Source: Bagarius yarrelli
Taxonomy: Eukaryota > Chordata > Actinopteri > Siluriformes > Sisoridae
NCBI GenBank assembly: GCA_005784505.1
Contig: VCAZ01000045.1
Coordinates: 3,242,374-3,306,373, forward strand
Direction of reading: 5' to 3'
DNA length: 64,000 nt
Shown here: positions 62,437 to 64,000 of the stretch, one piece after another
How the letters are laid out: every line of letters begins with the position of its first letter
Numbering within the stretch: position 1 is the stretch's first letter
The notes under the pieces: model-generated
Told to the model about the DNA's origin: nothing
Database searches by the model: none
The model's input: the letters and a program-made list of their open reading frames with translations, nothing else
Made by a program: the position numbers and the translations under genes

Positions 62437-62947
62437 TATCTTCGGGGTTAGCTGACCTCTAGCTAACCCTAGTTCTTCTGGAAAAGTTTTTCTTGAAATG
62501 GATTTTTTAAATATGTCCAACACCAAGTCAATTTATCCTCTAATTAAACTGTATTAATGTGTGCAGATCGCTACAGTTGTGTTATGCTAGTCAACCGTGG
62601 CTGTAACAGCTTTGCTTTGATCAACCAATCGAAGGATAGAAAAAATATTTTCTACTGCATCAATATTTACTGATTAAATCTACAAGCGGTAACTGGGGTT
62701 TATGTGTTGTTAATGTGGGTAATATTTAAATTAAAAATTGTAAATGTAACATCACAGACGAAAAAATTAAAGACGTTGTCACAGCTGGATATTTGCTGAG
62801 GATTTTATTTCATTAATTAAAATCTTTACAGATAAAATTAAGCAGAATAAATCATTCCACAGCAGTAAATCAGTGTGTATTTGCTAATGATTTTACACCA
62901 ATGATCAGTAGGTCAGCTGCATGGAGATCCGGCTGTAGATGTAGCGT
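62437..62947. other. 3' flank of natterin-like second copy
   Basis: Matches 53489-54037, with two small deletions: about 30 bases near 62540 and about 7 bases near 62776. No gene seen. Confidence 0.75.
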
Positions 62948-63905
62948 TTATAGACTCTTTGTTGATTCACTCACACACTATTTTTGTGCATCAGTGTAAG
63001 TGACCCTTTGTAGGTTCCAATGGTGTTAAACTGCAGCACACTGTTATTATAGCAGGTGATCTGGATTTTGCCAGTGTAGGGAAGATCAACGGTCGCCTCG
63101 GCCAATGGTGATGTTTGCATCTACGGTTTCCCTGGAGGAACCTTTATAGGAAACGAGAACAGCTCCATTTTCTCCTCAGTGTTCTCTAAACTGTATGAGC
63201 TTTCAGTTCCTAGTTTAAAGCCGAATCCAGCTGATACTTCCACAACCTCTGGAATTCCTGCACTCACTTCAATGCTGAATGAAAACTCGAGCTTGTTAGT
63301 AACTGACCAGGAGGACTTTTTAATGATTTTTTTAGAGGTTTCGATTTTATATTCTTGGATTTGTGAAGACTGATTTGTGTAAGTCATTGGATTTGATTTC
63401 CTCAACAGCCACATTAGGTATCACATTATTGAGTGTGGGGGTAATAAACATCTGTAAGCTTCGTCGACTTGATAGTGTTGATGAATTTAAAGGCGAGGCA
63501 GTCAATATCTGAAGCAGCACGTCCTGTGATTCCAATGCAGATCCCAGAACCCACATCAATCGGATATTCTGTTTTCAGATCCCAATCTGTCATGTGTGGA
63601 AAGAACTCGCGTGAAAGATTTGTCTTCAGTTTGATGGCACCTAGACGGGTTCCAGCTCCATTTCCCCAAAGTGAGAGAGACGTAAAAATTCTCCCCATCT
63701 TGAAACTCAAATTCTGAAAACTTTCCACCAGGCTGACCAAATTCCTTGGACTCTCCATCAGTTAGCCAAACTTTAATGGCTTAATCTGCCAGCCACCAGC
63801 CCACACCCAGATCTTTCTCAGTGTGGCTCCATTGTTTATTCCATCAAAATTAAACTCTCTTCCTCCTTGTCCTCCTATTTGATGGATGGGTACCAGGTAT
63901 GACAT
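62948..63905 (-). pseudogene. Natterin-like gene, second surviving copy, frame-broken
   Basis: Nearly identical to the intact copy from the start codon (63905) to the equivalent stop (62948-62950), but 958 bases long instead of 954. Single-base length changes relative to copy 1 lie at about 63004 (one base fewer), 63096 (one more), 63128 (one fewer), 63388 (one more), 63440 (one more), 63687 (one more) and 63781 (one fewer). A three-base net gain also lies near 62970-62990. The jacalin and aerolysin domains are therefore split among several frames. Many changes are in homopolymers, so assembly error in a near-identical duplicate is a real alternative to a true pseudogene. The upstream region leaves the window at 64000. 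Confidence 0.75.
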
Positions 63906-64000
63906 GGTTTTGCACTTGGTGTGTTCCTTAAAAAAAACACATATTTGTGTTTCAAATTAAATGAAATTTGAAATAAATATTCAGTAAAAAAGACCAAAAT

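Overview
This is vertebrate, almost certainly teleost, genomic DNA. Genes are split into short exons with GT-AG introns, and introns and spacers are full of fish-type tRNA-derived SINEs, Tc1-like transposon remnants and long microsatellites. The repeat mix suggests an otophysan such as a catfish, but that is a weak inference. All gene models below were assembled by eye from splice signals, reading phase and protein similarity recalled from known families.

Layout. (1) 867-18854, + strand: the 3' part of filamin B (flnb), 17 coding exons from hinge 1 through Ig repeat 24, 904 codons, plus a candidate 192-bp cassette exon at 11742-11933. (2) 22149-22812, +: a two-exon spmip1 (ATP6V1FNB-type) sperm microtubule inner protein gene. 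(3) 24537-28501, -: an eight-exon secreted DNase of the DNASE1L3 type, with one GC-AG intron. (4) 33959-42706, +: an eight-exon abhd6 monoacylglycerol lipase gene with its catalytic triad intact. The order FLNB - DNASE1L3 - ABHD6 is the same as on human 3p14.3. (5) 43641-53488: four full and one truncated copies of a 2.0-kb tandem repeat that I cannot assign to a known family. It contains a fossil Tc1-like transposase patch but no conserved reading frame. (6) 53489-64000: a decayed tandem array of a roughly 6.1-6.2 kb unit that carries a natterin-like (jacalin + aerolysin) gene on the - strand. Copy 1 (54038-54991) is intact, with a TATA box and a 5' UTR exon. The middle copy has lost the whole gene through a deletion of about 3.36 kb. 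Copy 3 (62948-63905) has at least six frame breaks.

The first four genes form an old conserved vertebrate block: actin crosslinking, sperm axoneme, extracellular DNA clearance and endocannabinoid lipid hydrolysis. They share no pathway. The last 20 kb is young and repeat-driven, and a host-defence type pore-forming lectin gene has been copied and lost there. The most interesting points are the deleted middle natterin copy, the FLNC-like insertion exon in flnb, and a filamin-SPMIP1 linkage that in human is seen at the FLNC locus.
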